Assembly: GCF_021083645.1 (NCBI RefSeq)
Contig: NZ_JAJNRQ010000003.1
Location: forward strand, 1-64,000
Direction: 5' to 3'
DNA from: Schaalia sp. lx-260
GTDB taxonomy: Bacteria > Actinomycetota > Actinomycetes > Actinomycetales > Actinomycetaceae
DNA: 64,000 nucleotides
The notes under the pieces: model-generated
What the model saw: the letters and a program-made list of their open reading frames with translations, nothing else
Told to the model about the DNA's origin: nothing
Databases searched by the model: none
Part shown: piece after piece, positions 52,790-62,267 of the stretch
How positions within the stretch are numbered: position 1 is the stretch's first letter
How the letters are laid out: each line of letters starts with the position of its first letter
Made by a program: the position numbers and the translations under genes

Positions 52790-53593
52790 ATGCGCATAGG
52801 CTTCATCGGTACCGGCTCCATGGTATCGGCTATCGTGCGCGGCGCTGTTACCAATGGGATGAACCCTGCAGATTTCGTTGTAACAAATCGTCATATTGAT
52901 AAAGCGCAAGTTCTTGCCGATGAACTAGGGCTTCGTCTCGTTCCCACCAATACGCAGCTAGTACGCGAAGCTGACATAGTTGTCCTTGGCGTTAAACCGC
53001 ATATGCAGACCGAAGTCATTGAAATGATTGCGCCCACCGTTATCGAATGTAACGTGTGCATTGTTTCGATTGCCGCAGGCCGCACCACAGACTCCATTGC
53101 CGCTGATTTTGTCGCCCCTATCCCTATTATCCGCGTCATGCCGAATGTGAATGCTCAGATAGGCCGCTCCATGACAGCACTATATGCGCGAGGCGCTACC
53201 AATGAACAGGTAGAAGCCGTGACCACCCTCATGAATAGCGTCGGCAAAACAGTCACTCTTGACGAAAAAGATTTCCCTGTTTTCCAAGCTCTTGCCGGCT
53301 GCTCCCCCGCTTGGGTCTACTCCATCATTGAGGCACTTGCACGCGCTGGCCTCAAATACGGCCTCACAAAATACGACGCTGTCACTATTGCCGCACAAGC
53401 TCTCAGCGGCTCTGCTGAACTCGTACTTCACTCTCAAAAATCAGGCATAGTGCCCACCCAGCTTATCGATTACGTCACCTCCCCCGGTGGCACAACTATT
53501 GCCGGTTTACTGGCAGCAGAGGAGGCGGGCCTCAGTACGGCCCTTCTCCACGCCGTCGACGCTGCCGTTGCGCGCGATGCTGAACTTGCCTGA
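52790..53593 (+). CDS. proC: Pyrroline-5-carboxylate reductase
   Basis: 267 aa. NAD(P) motif RIGFIGTGSMVSAIVRG at the start; VVLGVKPHMQTEV; IIRVMPNVNAQIGRSMTAL; and the C-terminal signature YVTSPGGTTIAGLLAAEEAGL. Makes proline from pyrroline-5-carboxylate. ATG 52790 has AAGGGG upstream. Divergent from comEA; a 65-bp gap leads to the next gene, which could be co-transcribed. Confidence 0.95.
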   Translation: MRIGFIGTGSMVSAIVRGAVTNGMNPADFVVTNRHIDKAQVLADELGLRLVPTNTQLVREADIVVLGVKPHMQTEVIEMIAPTVIECNVCIVSIAAGRTTDSIAADFVAPIPIIRVMPNVNAQIGRSMTALYARGATNEQVEAVTTLMNSVGKTVTLDEKDFPVFQALAGCSPAWVYSIIEALARAGLKYGLTKYDAVTIAAQALSGSAELVLHSQKSGIVPTQLIDYVTSPGGTTIAGLLAAEEAGLSTALLHAVDAAVARDAELA

Positions 53594-53658
53594 CCCCTTT
53601 CCGGCAGCGTCATTTTTCTTTCCCCTGTACCCTTTTTAACCTCCATGTAGGAGTTTTT

Positions 53659-55014
53659 GTGCTCGTCAATGCTGTTGTTATCGCGGTCCTTGTCATGTTA
53701 CTTCTGGCAGTACTTCGCGTCCATGTTGTTATTTCTTTATTTATCGGCGCTCTCGTTGGCGGATTAATTGCAGGCCTTGGCCTTAACGCTACAATGGTTG
53801 CTTTCCAGGATGGCCTTGCTGGAGGAGCAAAAATTGCTTTATCCTACGCTTTACTTGGCGCTTTCGCTATGGCTGTGGCCCACTCTGGTTTACCCGCTTT
53901 ACTAGCAGACTGGATTATTCGTCGTCTTGATCGGGAACAAGAATCAACCTCAAATAAAACCTTACGGTGGACAAAATGGGGAATCCTCACAGGAACCGTT
54001 GTCATGGCGATATTGAGCCAGAACCTCATTCCTATTCACATTGCCTTTATTCCCCTCTTAGTTCCCCCTCTCTTGATCGTCATGACACGACTGAAAGTAG
54101 ATCGCCGCGCTGTTGCTTGTGCAATGACTTTTGGTTTAGTCACCACATACATGTTTCTTCCCATCGGTTTTGGCCGTATTTTCATTTACGATTTGCTCTA
54201 CAAATTTATTGAAGAGGCAGGTCTTGACGTATCAGGGGTTAACCCACTGATCGCTATGGCCATTCCAGCAGTAGGTATGTTGTCAGGCCTACTCATTGCA
54301 CTTTTTGTTACCTACCGTGCTCCTCGTGAATACACATACCGTGCAGTTGATGATCGTCATGAACAGCAGCGCATTGATACGCGCAAAATTATCGTTGCTG
54401 TCATAGCAATTATTGTGTGTGTTGCTTTGCAAACATGGTTAGCCCTCAACGGTTCTGACGCTGATCCAATGCTTGTGGGCACACTCATTGGCTTACTCTT
54501 TTTCATCGCTACCGGCGTGGTGAAATGGAATGAAGCGGACACAGTTTTTACAGATGGTATGAAAATGATGTCCCTTATCGGCCTCATCATGATTACCGCT
54601 AATGGCTTTGCTTCAGTAATGAAAGCTACCGGAGCAATTGAGCCTCTTGTCGCTCAATCTGCCGCACTTTTTAACGGGAATCGTGCAGGTGCGGCTCTTG
54701 TCATGCTCCTAGTTGGCCTCATTATCACAATGGGGATTGGATCATCCTTTTCCACGCTGCCAATTATCACTGCTATCTACGTTCCGCTATGTATTGCCTT
54801 GGGGTTCTCCCCCACCGCAACCGTTGCTCTTATCGGCACAGCTGGCGCTCTAGGGGATGCTGGTTCACCTGCCTCTGATTCCACTCTTGGCCCAACCTCT
54901 GGCCTTAATATTGACGGGCAACACGATCACATGAAAGACACTGTGATTCCGACATTCCTCCACTTCAATGTGCCTTTGTTGCTTGCAGGATGGCTTGCTG
55001 CACTTGTTTTGTAA
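53659..55014 (+). CDS. Na+/H+ antiporter-family (YuiF-like) permease
   Basis: 451 aa, starting at GTG 53659 with AGGAG 5 nt upstream. About 11 membrane helices. Family text includes LFIGALVGGLIAGLGLNATMVAFQDGLAGGAKIALSYALLGAFA, taken in parts, SQNLIPIHIAFIPLLVPPLL, MGIGSSFSTLPIITAIYVPL and GALGDAGSPASDSTLGPTSGLN. B. subtilis YuiF and relatives have been linked to amino-acid (histidine) movement, so this may be an amino-acid transporter rather than a sodium pump. Ends in a hairpin shared with the convergent peptidase gene. Confidence 0.85.
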   Translation: MLVNAVVIAVLVMLLLAVLRVHVVISLFIGALVGGLIAGLGLNATMVAFQDGLAGGAKIALSYALLGAFAMAVAHSGLPALLADWIIRRLDREQESTSNKTLRWTKWGILTGTVVMAILSQNLIPIHIAFIPLLVPPLLIVMTRLKVDRRAVACAMTFGLVTTYMFLPIGFGRIFIYDLLYKFIEEAGLDVSGVNPLIAMAIPAVGMLSGLLIALFVTYRAPREYTYRAVDDRHEQQRIDTRKIIVAVIAIIVCVALQTWLALNGSDADPMLVGTLIGLLFFIATGVVKWNEADTVFTDGMKMMSLIGLIMITANGFASVMKATGAIEPLVAQSAALFNGNRAGAALVMLLVGLIITMGIGSSFSTLPIITAIYVPLCIALGFSPTATVALIGTAGALGDAGSPASDSTLGPTSGLNIDGQHDHMKDTVIPTFLHFNVPLLLAGWLAALVL

Positions 55015-55038
55015 ATAAAGCCAACACTGCCCTTCGTA

Positions 55039-55078
55039 CATGTTCCCCGTATCCATTTCACAGGGTACGGGGAACATG
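55039..55078. terminator. Hairpin between convergent permease and peptidase genes
   Basis: 13-bp perfect arms (CATGTTCCCCGTA at 55039-55051, complement at 55066-55078), 14-nt loop. No T run on either side, but the place between two convergent stops supports a terminator. Confidence 0.65.
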
Positions 55079-55116
55079 CACATGCCTATAACTACAAGGG
55101 ATCTGCAGTGTATGCC

Positions 55117-56439
55117 TCACAAAATAATCATTGCTCTTTCTCGATTACTACCAGGTTTTTCTGACCATGAGGCGCACTCATCCCACAACTTGCGAGCAGC
55201 AACCGGCATATAAGCTGTTTCAACCCACAATTCACCCTCATTTTCGTCACACCATGAATCATGTATGAAGTAAAAATCAGGTATTTCATGCCATACAAGT
55301 ATCCAATGCGGTACGTCTTCACCATTCAGGGGCTGTAAATCAACCAACAGAATGACTCGTTTACCTTCGCGTAATGCGTCACTCATATCAGTACAACCCA
55401 AAGGGCCAATGTATTCTTGCGCCCCCGCTTCAAGCGCAATTTTCCGATGATCGTCATAAATTTTTTGACGTAAAAAAGTATCCACCATGGTATGTGGCGC
55501 TTCACAGCCAATTAAAGGTCCAGGCGCGGAAGATTTCACTAGAACCGGTACGCCCAACGATGCTGCTACAGCGGTCAGACCATAATGATCCGAGCCGTAG
55601 GTGTATGTTGCCTGCCGCCAGATTTTCATTTCAGCAGCAAATCCACCATCGCGGTACGTATCCGCAAAATGATCGCTTGTTGTCGCTGTGGCTGTTCCCA
55701 AAAACTCCTCAGAATTCAGCGCCATAATAAGGCTTGCTGGCCCGCAGGTGAAATCACTTTGCTGTCTTTCATAGGGAGGCGCAATTGAAATCCCACATTC
55801 GTCTATGCTCAGCCCTTGGCATGGACGTATCCACCCAGTTGGCAGGATTCGACCTGCCTGCTTCGCAGCAGCAGAAAAAGCGTGTAAAGGGTCTGCAAGC
55901 TGGGTAAATTCTTCTGTTTCAACAATATGACGCAGGATGTGATCCTGTGGCATACAGGCAGCTTTCACCACACATGCGCCTTGATTTTCAGCTTCTCGAA
56001 TAACCTCACGGATAAGCGCTCTCAAAGCATCCGATATTTCAGATTCTGTGAGCCCTCCTGCACTGTTAAGGCACCAAGCAACTATTGTGCGTTGCTCGGC
56101 GATACGTCGATGAACTTCCCATAAGAAAAGCTGCGGCAGTATTTCAGATTCTGTATGAGGGAACACGCCTGTTTCGGGGGCTTTCTCATACGCAGGACCC
56201 TCATATGCATACTCGTTTTGCAGTTTTTGTGCTTCAGCAGCATCTTTTTGTGCAGGTAGACGCGGTGATAGGCCTGTGGCAGTCCACAGTGTTGCTTGTC
56301 GTTTACCTCCGCTTTGACCCCAGATTTTCGCATAGTGTTCAGGTACGCCAAGACTCATCAGGTATTTTGTCGCGTCCTTTTCAACAGACACATTGTGATG
56401 ACGTATGAGGTATTGTGCTGCTGTTTTTTCTTCTATCAT
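55117..56439 (-). CDS. C39-like cysteine peptidase at the end of a peptide-importer operon
   Basis: 440 aa. The C-terminal half (about 225-420) looks like a papain-fold C39-type peptidase: QSDFTCGPASLIMAL (catalytic Cys about 233), HWILVWHEI (His about 378) and HDSW (Asp about 393). The N-terminal 90 residues include VPEHYAKIWGQSGGKRQATLW. A middle part with IREVIREAENQGACVVKAAC recalls a GNAT acetyltransferase helix, but I cannot confirm that domain. No signal peptide, so cytoplasmic. The ATG overlaps the ABC ATPase stop (ATGA), making it the last gene of the importer operon. I infer that it cuts or modifies peptides that the importer brings in. Confidence 0.78.
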   Translation of the reverse strand: MIEEKTAAQYLIRHHNVSVEKDATKYLMSLGVPEHYAKIWGQSGGKRQATLWTATGLSPRLPAQKDAAEAQKLQNEYAYEGPAYEKAPETGVFPHTESEILPQLFLWEVHRRIAEQRTIVAWCLNSAGGLTESEISDALRALIREVIREAENQGACVVKAACMPQDHILRHIVETEEFTQLADPLHAFSAAAKQAGRILPTGWIRPCQGLSIDECGISIAPPYERQQSDFTCGPASLIMALNSEEFLGTATATTSDHFADTYRDGGFAAEMKIWRQATYTYGSDHYGLTAVAASLGVPVLVKSSAPGPLIGCEAPHTMVDTFLRQKIYDDHRKIALEAGAQEYIGPLGCTDMSDALREGKRVILLVDLQPLNGEDVPHWILVWHEIPDFYFIHDSWCDENEGELWVETAYMPVAARKLWDECASWSEKPGSNRERAMIIL

Positions 56440-58073
56440 TGCTCATTTCCCTGTGCTGTGGAGGGTGAGTTTTCTTCGATACTATTCCTTGCTCGTCCTG
56501 GAACAGCTTCAAGGAGAAGTCGAGTGTAGGGATGATGCGGATGGTGAAGTATGTCAGAGGTTGCTCCCTGTTCAACGATCACACCATCTTTCATTACCGC
56601 TAAACGATCACATGCTGCCCGTGCCACAGCGAGATCATGAGTAATGAAAAGCAAAGAAAACCCGCGTTCTTGACGTAAAGATTCAAGAAGTTCAAGAACG
56701 TGTGCTTGAACGGACACATCCAAAGCAGAAACAGGTTCGTCGCATACAAGCAGACGCGGCTGCGTAGCAATAGCACGTGCAATAGCTACACGTTGGCGTT
56801 CACCTCCAGATAAATCACGCGGCAGCCTACGCGCATATGCTGTTGGGAGTCCTACAGAATCTAATAGATCATCAATTTCCCCGCTATCACGACCTATCGC
56901 CTGTAATGCTTCCGATAGGGTACGTCCTATTGTCAACGCAGGATTCAAAGCAGAATACGGGTTTTGAAAAACTAAGCCTACCGGTGGTACTTTCCATCCA
57001 CGACGTGAAGTTTTCAGGGGCGGAAAATTCTGATAATCATGCGCCATATGAGTATGAATCTGGCCTGAATCGGGGCGCTCCAGGCCAACGATACAACGCG
57101 CAAGTGTTGTTTTACCGGATCCAGACTCACCAACAAGTCCCACAGCTTCTCCGGCATAAATATCCAGATCAACACCTTCAAGTGCGACATGTGTTTCATG
57201 CCGCGATGAGCGGAAAATTTTTGTCACTCCACGTAAAGAAAGAATTGGTTCGGCGGGATCGGTTCTCGATTGTTGCAGTGCAGGAGCAGAAATATGTGCT
57301 CGCGGATTTTCACCATCTAAACGTGGTTCCATAGCGGCAAGATGTCGCGTATATGCGTGTTGGGGCTTGCGTAAAACCTCAGTGATACTCCCGTACTCAA
57401 TCATGCGACCGGCACGCATCACGAGGACGTCATCACCGAATTCACGCGCAACAGCAAGATCATGAGTAATCAGAATGAGTGCCATCCCATGATTGCGGCA
57501 TAAACCTGTCAGCAGCTCAAGTATTTCACGTTGTGTTGTCACATCTAATGCTGTTGTTGGTTCGTCAGCAATGAGGACATGAGCGTGGGTTTCAATGGCA
57601 GCGGCGATAGCGACGCGCTGACGCATTCCTCCAGAAAGTTCATGAGGACGCATATGCGCAACACGCGGTGGCAGTCCTACTTCTTTTAGTCGTTCGCTGA
57701 TGCGGGCGTGGTCATGTGCTGTACGTGGTCGATGGGTCAGAATCTGTTGGCCACATGTATGAGCTGGTGATAGGGAGGTAAAAGGATCCTGCGGGAGCCA
57801 CACAATACCGTGTCCACGCTGCTTACGTACATGTGTTTTTTGTGTCGCAAGGTCACTGGTGATACCGGCTAAGGTGAGGCTACCTGTTACTTTTAATTGT
57901 GGAGGCAAAAGTGCGCACAGTGCGCGTGAGAGTAAAGATTTACCTGCACCTGATTCTCCGACAATCACCAAGGTTTGACCGCTGTAGGCACGTATATTTA
58001 GGTGGTCAACCAGCAGTTTTCCGTCAATAGTAGATACGGTCACGTCATGTGCTTCAAGCGCCGGCAGGGTCAT
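56436..58073 (-). CDS. Oligopeptide ABC transporter ATPase (DppD-DppF fusion)
   Basis: 545 aa with two complete ATPase halves. Half 1: GESGAGKSLLS (about 38), LSGGMRQRVAIAA, LIADEPTTALD. Half 2: GESGSGKTTLA (about 315), LSGGERQRVAIARA, LVCDEPVSALD. The fusion is common in actinobacteria. It powers import of peptides through the two permeases encoded just upstream. The ATG overlaps the permease stop (ATGA). Confidence 0.95.
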   Translation of the reverse strand: MTLPALEAHDVTVSTIDGKLLVDHLNIRAYSGQTLVIVGESGAGKSLLSRALCALLPPQLKVTGSLTLAGITSDLATQKTHVRKQRGHGIVWLPQDPFTSLSPAHTCGQQILTHRPRTAHDHARISERLKEVGLPPRVAHMRPHELSGGMRQRVAIAAAIETHAHVLIADEPTTALDVTTQREILELLTGLCRNHGMALILITHDLAVAREFGDDVLVMRAGRMIEYGSITEVLRKPQHAYTRHLAAMEPRLDGENPRAHISAPALQQSRTDPAEPILSLRGVTKIFRSSRHETHVALEGVDLDIYAGEAVGLVGESGSGKTTLARCIVGLERPDSGQIHTHMAHDYQNFPPLKTSRRGWKVPPVGLVFQNPYSALNPALTIGRTLSEALQAIGRDSGEIDDLLDSVGLPTAYARRLPRDLSGGERQRVAIARAIATQPRLLVCDEPVSALDVSVQAHVLELLESLRQERGFSLLFITHDLAVARAACDRLAVMKDGVIVEQGATSDILHHPHHPYTRLLLEAVPGRARNSIEENSPSTAQGNEQ

Positions 58074-59038
58074 ATTTTTGTCCTTTCTTCAGCGCGTAAA
58101 GCACAGTAATCACCCGCGATGTTAATTGCCGCTGCTGCTAGGACAATAAGGATTCCTGGGATTAGCGTTGCTGCGGGATTTTGGAAAATGAATGCGCGAC
58201 CATCTGCTAATTGTCGTCCCCAGTCAGCTGCTTGTGCGGAAACTCCGAAGCCGAGGTATGACAGACCTGACAAAGATACAAGAGCGAAAGCCACGTTAAG
58301 GAAAAGGTTTGCCCACACAATCGGGGTGATATTTGGAACGATGTGGACGGCGAGGATACGACGTGTTGGTATTCCAAGTAAAAGTGCAGATTCGATGTAT
58401 GGTTTAGGCATTTGTTGCAGTGTGGCAGCGCGTACCATTCGGATATCTGAGGGAGCAAAAAGAAGGATGAGCACAGCGACTGTCACCCAGTAGCCGCCTC
58501 CTAAAATGCCTGCTACAACTATTGCCAGCAAAGTTACCGGCATTGCCAAAAGAATTTCACAGGTTCGTGAAACTGTGCTGTCCCATAGTCCTCCTCGCCA
58601 AGCGGCGGTGACGCCAAAAAATAAGCCGATCAACATTGATCCTGCAGCAATAACTAAAGGACCGATCAGAGCCGATCGTGTTCCTGCCAGAGAAAGGAAA
58701 AGTACGTCTCGTCCTAAATTATCTGTCCCAAGGATATGTCCTGCGCTTCCGGCAGGGCTCACGCCTAAAGCAAGATTTTGTGCCAATCCGATAGGTTCAA
58801 TGAGCGGAGTCATGAGGGTAATTGCGGTAAAAAATACGAGGATGAGCACCGATACTGCAACTGATAGGGGTGAAGTTGTCACTTTACGTAGATATTTTTG
58901 CCATAGTGTACGCATGCTGCGCCGGTCAGTGGTATCTGTCATTCCTGCTGTTGCTTTTCGGGTAGTTTCGCTCGGATGGGGCTGGTTTTTCTGCGATGAA
59001 GCTTCAGCGTGAGGGGTGTGTGTAGGCGAAGTATTCAT
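58070..59038 (-). CDS. Oligopeptide ABC transporter permease (DppC-like)
   Basis: 322 aa. A long charged N-tail (about 50 residues) precedes six helices. The DppC start LAVSVLILVFFTAITLMTPLIEP is visible in part, then GTDNLGRDVLFLSLAGTRSAL and the coupling loop EILLAMPVTLLAIVVAGILG / RAATLQQMPKPYIESALLLG (EAA-type). Overlaps the upstream permease stop by 1 nt. Confidence 0.94.
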   Translation of the reverse strand: MNTSPTHTPHAEASSQKNQPHPSETTRKATAGMTDTTDRRSMRTLWQKYLRKVTTSPLSVAVSVLILVFFTAITLMTPLIEPIGLAQNLALGVSPAGSAGHILGTDNLGRDVLFLSLAGTRSALIGPLVIAAGSMLIGLFFGVTAAWRGGLWDSTVSRTCEILLAMPVTLLAIVVAGILGGGYWVTVAVLILLFAPSDIRMVRAATLQQMPKPYIESALLLGIPTRRILAVHIVPNITPIVWANLFLNVAFALVSLSGLSYLGFGVSAQAADWGRQLADGRAFIFQNPAATLIPGILIVLAAAAINIAGDYCALRAEERTKI

Positions 59039-59988
59039 CAGAGTTTTGTCCTACGCTGGGAAGTTGAGGGATCCACAATGAGCACAGATATATCCACAAG
59101 TAGGGTTGTTATCACGATCACTGCGGCAACAAGTAATACGATGGCTTGAACAACGGGTATGTCTTTGAACGTAATGGAATCAGCAAGTAGCTGTCCAAGT
59201 CCAGGAAGGGCGAATGTCTGTTCAACAAGGATCGTTGAACCGAAAAGGGTTCCCAGAATCAGGCCTGCTGAAGTCATAATTGGTATTGCAGCATTTTTCA
59301 TAATAAGGGACCGGATGCGCGCAGGTTCGCACCCACGGGAGTGAGCAAAAGTCACGTAATCTTGCGTATTTTCGTAGGAGACAGATGCGCGTGTGACACG
59401 GATAATCATGGCGCACACGCCGACAGCAAGCGCAAGAGCAGGCAAGGTCAAATGCCACAAGGTATCAAGTAGGCTTTCACCTATACCGTATATGGGGAAC
59501 CATCCCAGCATGACTGAGAATACGTACAGCAGAATCAGACCTAATGCGAAACCTGGGGCGCTAATTCCAACAACAGCCCATCCAACGATCATGCGATCTG
59601 CAGCTTTGCCTGTCCTTCGGGCCGCATATATTCCCAGAGGAATACCGATAACTAAGGCTATGGCAAAAGCCATCATCGTAAGGAGGAGTGTCAAAGGGGT
59701 ACGTTCATACAGGAGGGTCATCACGGGAACTTGTGAGCGAATGGATGTTCCAAAATCACCGCGCACAGCTTTGCCAAGCCAGTGTAGGTATTGAAGAAAA
59801 ACCGGTTCGTCAAGATGGTATTGCGAGGTAATGGCCGCACGCACGTTTTCTGTTACTTTACGGTTCCCTACCAGCGTTTTCACGAGGTCACCTGGAACAA
59901 GGTGTGCCAAGGAAAAAACGAGGAACGACAGGATAAACAAAACGACCAGTGATTGCGCGATGCGTGACATCACCTGCTTCAGTGCCAT
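59038..59988 (-). CDS. Oligopeptide ABC transporter permease (DppB-like)
   Basis: 316 aa from ATG 59988, chosen because GGAAGGAG lies 4 nt upstream; a TTG eight codons earlier is rejected. Six helices. DppB signs: SLVVLFILSFLVFSLAHLVPGD, YHLDEPVFLQYLHWLGKAVRGDFGTS, and the EAA loop SYENTQDYVTFAHSRGCEPARIRSLIMKNA, seen in parts. Encoded between the binding protein and DppC-like permease. Confidence 0.94.
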   Translation of the reverse strand: MALKQVMSRIAQSLVVLFILSFLVFSLAHLVPGDLVKTLVGNRKVTENVRAAITSQYHLDEPVFLQYLHWLGKAVRGDFGTSIRSQVPVMTLLYERTPLTLLLTMMAFAIALVIGIPLGIYAARRTGKAADRMIVGWAVVGISAPGFALGLILLYVFSVMLGWFPIYGIGESLLDTLWHLTLPALALAVGVCAMIIRVTRASVSYENTQDYVTFAHSRGCEPARIRSLIMKNAAIPIMTSAGLILGTLFGSTILVEQTFALPGLGQLLADSITFKDIPVVQAIVLLVAAVIVITTLLVDISVLIVDPSTSQRRTKL

Positions 59989-60105
59989 CCGACTCCTTCC
60001 TGCATATCTCAAGGAAGTGGTTTTTAGGGATACAGATAAGACTAGGACAGGTCTTAGAGTAATTTTCCCTCAAAATAATGGGTTGGGACGATCATCACGT
60101 TTCTT

Positions 60106-60158
60106 CCCTTTTTCTGTAGGCCGTACTGGGAAACCCGTATTGTCCTACAGAAAAAGGG
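60106..60158 (-). promoter_or_regulatory. Long hairpin between binding-protein gene and permease genes
   Basis: 15-bp perfect arms (60106-60120 with 60144-60158; CCCTTTTTCTG...) and an inner TACTGGG/CCCGTA stem with one bulge. It starts 23 nt past the binding-protein stop. Such hairpins often stabilise the 3' end of the binding-protein message or partly stop transcription, giving more binding protein than permease. No T run follows on the minus strand. Confidence 0.7.
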
Positions 60159-60181
60159 AGTGCAGAAACATGCTCAGAGTT

Positions 60182-61807
60182 TTAGTTCTGAGAATCTGTC
60201 AGGCCGATCTGGCTGGCCCATCCGCTCATAAAGAAATATGAGTTTATTTCTGGGTGTAGGACACGTGAAGCAAATGCGGTCGTGTTTTTACCCCACCAGA
60301 TTGGCGAGTAAATGACATCATTGAGCGCAATCTTTGTTGCTTCAAGGATTTTTGTGGCGCGAGCAGCATCATCTACTTCGCCTGCTTGCTCTGTAATCAG
60401 CTGACGCACATCGGATTGGCTATAGCGTGCTGGGTTGGATTCTCCCAGTAACCATCCTGTGATTTCAGCAGGATCACCGGTTGTCGGTGTGTAAGACATG
60501 TAGGAAAGACCGTATTCGCCAGTTCCTAAAGTCGTAATCCACTGTTCCACAGGTTTGCCGGTAACTGTTAGTTCAATCCCTAAAGATTTGAGATTTTCAG
60601 CGATCGCTAAGGCCGCAGTCCCTAATTCTGGGATAGAAGTGGGGTACAACAGTTCTGCGCTGAAGCCCTGTGGCACCACTGATTGTGCAAGTTCTGCCCG
60701 GGCAGCTTCCATATCGAAAGAGGCGGTTTGAATGTCTGCGAGGTTTTGTGCAATCAAGCTTCGCGCACTCTCAACACCAATGTGTGACCCTAATTGTTCA
60801 GGTGATTCGATTGATGTTGCGACTTCACCTTTCCCATTCAAAACAGAGGAGACAATGGAGTTACGGTCAACAGCATAGGCAATGGCACGACGCACGTGGA
60901 TGTCATCAAATGGAGCCACAGCCGTATCAAAAGTAAGACCGACATAGGAGCGGTCTGTCACTGTTGTCACTTGCGTGTTCGAAAGTGCCTCATATTGAGG
61001 TTGCTGTGAGGCAGGAATTTGCAAGGAAATATCAAGTTTTCCTGATTGTTGGGCTAGTAGTCGAGTGGATTCATCAGAGAAGAAATCAAATTCGATTTTT
61101 TTCGGAGCTTTTTCGTTTGTTTTTCCCCACCACGTATCGACGCGTTCAAAAGTGGCGTGAGAATCTGCTTGAAATTCCACGGCACGGTAGGGGCCGGTTC
61201 CCATAATGAGATCTGAGGAGGAACCATATGACTGTGCGGCTTCGTAGAAGGCGCGTGAAGTAATCCATAGTCCTCCACTGGCTGTCACGGTCCAGTCGAA
61301 GTTCACGGACGGTTCAGGCAGGGTAATAGTAATTTCACGTTCCCCTGTTTTTTCCACCTGAGTTCCTTCAGCCCAGTACACCGCAGTTGAGGGTGAACGT
61401 TCAGGGTCACGCGCTATGTCGAGTGAAAAGAGGACATCGTCTGTGGTGACCTGCGTTCCGTCTTGGAATTTTGCGCCTTCACGCAGTGTGAAAACCCATG
61501 TTCGACCGTCTGTTGTTTTCCATTTTTCAGCGAGTGCAGGAACTATTTTTCCTTCTGTATCGACTCCCAGAAGTCCTTCAGAACTCACTTGAGCAACGTA
61601 GTAGTTGAGGATTCCTGCTTCGTGGGCTACGTCAAGAGTGGACAAGGATCCGGGTAGTCCGACGGTGAGCACTGAATCAGTATGATTGTTTTGTGCCACA
61701 GCTCCTGATGGTGCAGAGGTCGGCGCACAAGCGGCTACGACCAGTGTGGCAACTGAAAATGTCACGAGAGTGCTTAAATGACGCACATATTTACGTGAAC
61801 CGGACAT
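60182..61807 (-). CDS. Peptide ABC transporter substrate-binding lipoprotein
   Basis: 541 aa from ATG 61807, with AGGAGGT 7 nt upstream; a 59-codon longer frame is rejected because the signal peptide begins here. Lipoprotein signal peptide with lipobox VVAAC (Cys about 27). SBP family 5 text: LAEKWKTTDGRTWVFTLREGAKFQDGTQVTTDDVLFSLD, seen in parts, TGPYRAVEF, DIHVRRAIAYAVDRNSIV, and AELLYPTSIPELGTAALAIAENLKSLGIELT. Captures peptides outside the membrane. First gene of the importer-peptidase operon, set off from the permeases by a hairpin. Confidence 0.93.
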   Translation of the reverse strand: MSGSRKYVRHLSTLVTFSVATLVVAACAPTSAPSGAVAQNNHTDSVLTVGLPGSLSTLDVAHEAGILNYYVAQVSSEGLLGVDTEGKIVPALAEKWKTTDGRTWVFTLREGAKFQDGTQVTTDDVLFSLDIARDPERSPSTAVYWAEGTQVEKTGEREITITLPEPSVNFDWTVTASGGLWITSRAFYEAAQSYGSSSDLIMGTGPYRAVEFQADSHATFERVDTWWGKTNEKAPKKIEFDFFSDESTRLLAQQSGKLDISLQIPASQQPQYEALSNTQVTTVTDRSYVGLTFDTAVAPFDDIHVRRAIAYAVDRNSIVSSVLNGKGEVATSIESPEQLGSHIGVESARSLIAQNLADIQTASFDMEAARAELAQSVVPQGFSAELLYPTSIPELGTAALAIAENLKSLGIELTVTGKPVEQWITTLGTGEYGLSYMSYTPTTGDPAEITGWLLGESNPARYSQSDVRQLITEQAGEVDDAARATKILEATKIALNDVIYSPIWWGKNTTAFASRVLHPEINSYFFMSGWASQIGLTDSQN

Positions 61808-62267
61808 GCTTCGACCTCCTGAAAATGTGTCGTGTGTATTTTCTGACAGATCGTTGATCGCTCTGTGTGTGACCGTGAAAGGCCAAGGAAAAGCATAATC
61901 ATATCTGTATCGCCTGCACGATGAATCATTTGTTGGTCGTATGTGAACAGATTCTTTGAGAATATTCAGTGATACGACTTGCAAGCACAGTCAGCCTAGA
62001 TTTTATGTTTTACTGAAAAAAGTTATTGTTCATATCATTAATTCACATATTCTTCCCTAAGATTTTCCTTCTTTTTCTTTCGTTACCTACGCGGAAGTGA
62101 ATTAACGCACGCATACGCTCTTATGCATTGTTTTATCTACCAGAGGCGCATAAGAACGTATATACACGTGAGATATACCCGCATTTTTCTTTCATATTGT
62201 GTTGGCATAGGCTCAACACGTACCCTTAGAAGGTTGGATGTCCACGACTCGGATGGAGACGCTCACA
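61808..62267. other. Divergent intergenic region with a structured valS leader
   Basis: No supported gene. On the + strand two inverted repeats precede valS: ACGCTCTTATGC (62115-62126) with GCATAAGAACGT (62148-62159), one mismatch, and GTGTTG/CAACAC (62199-62219). They may form a folded leader. I looked for the conserved T-box core (GGTGGNACCGCG-like) and do not see it. Confidence 0.4.

Noticed and set aside
62115-62267. T-box riboswitch before valS
   Set aside because: Paired arms exist but the conserved T-box core sequence is not found.
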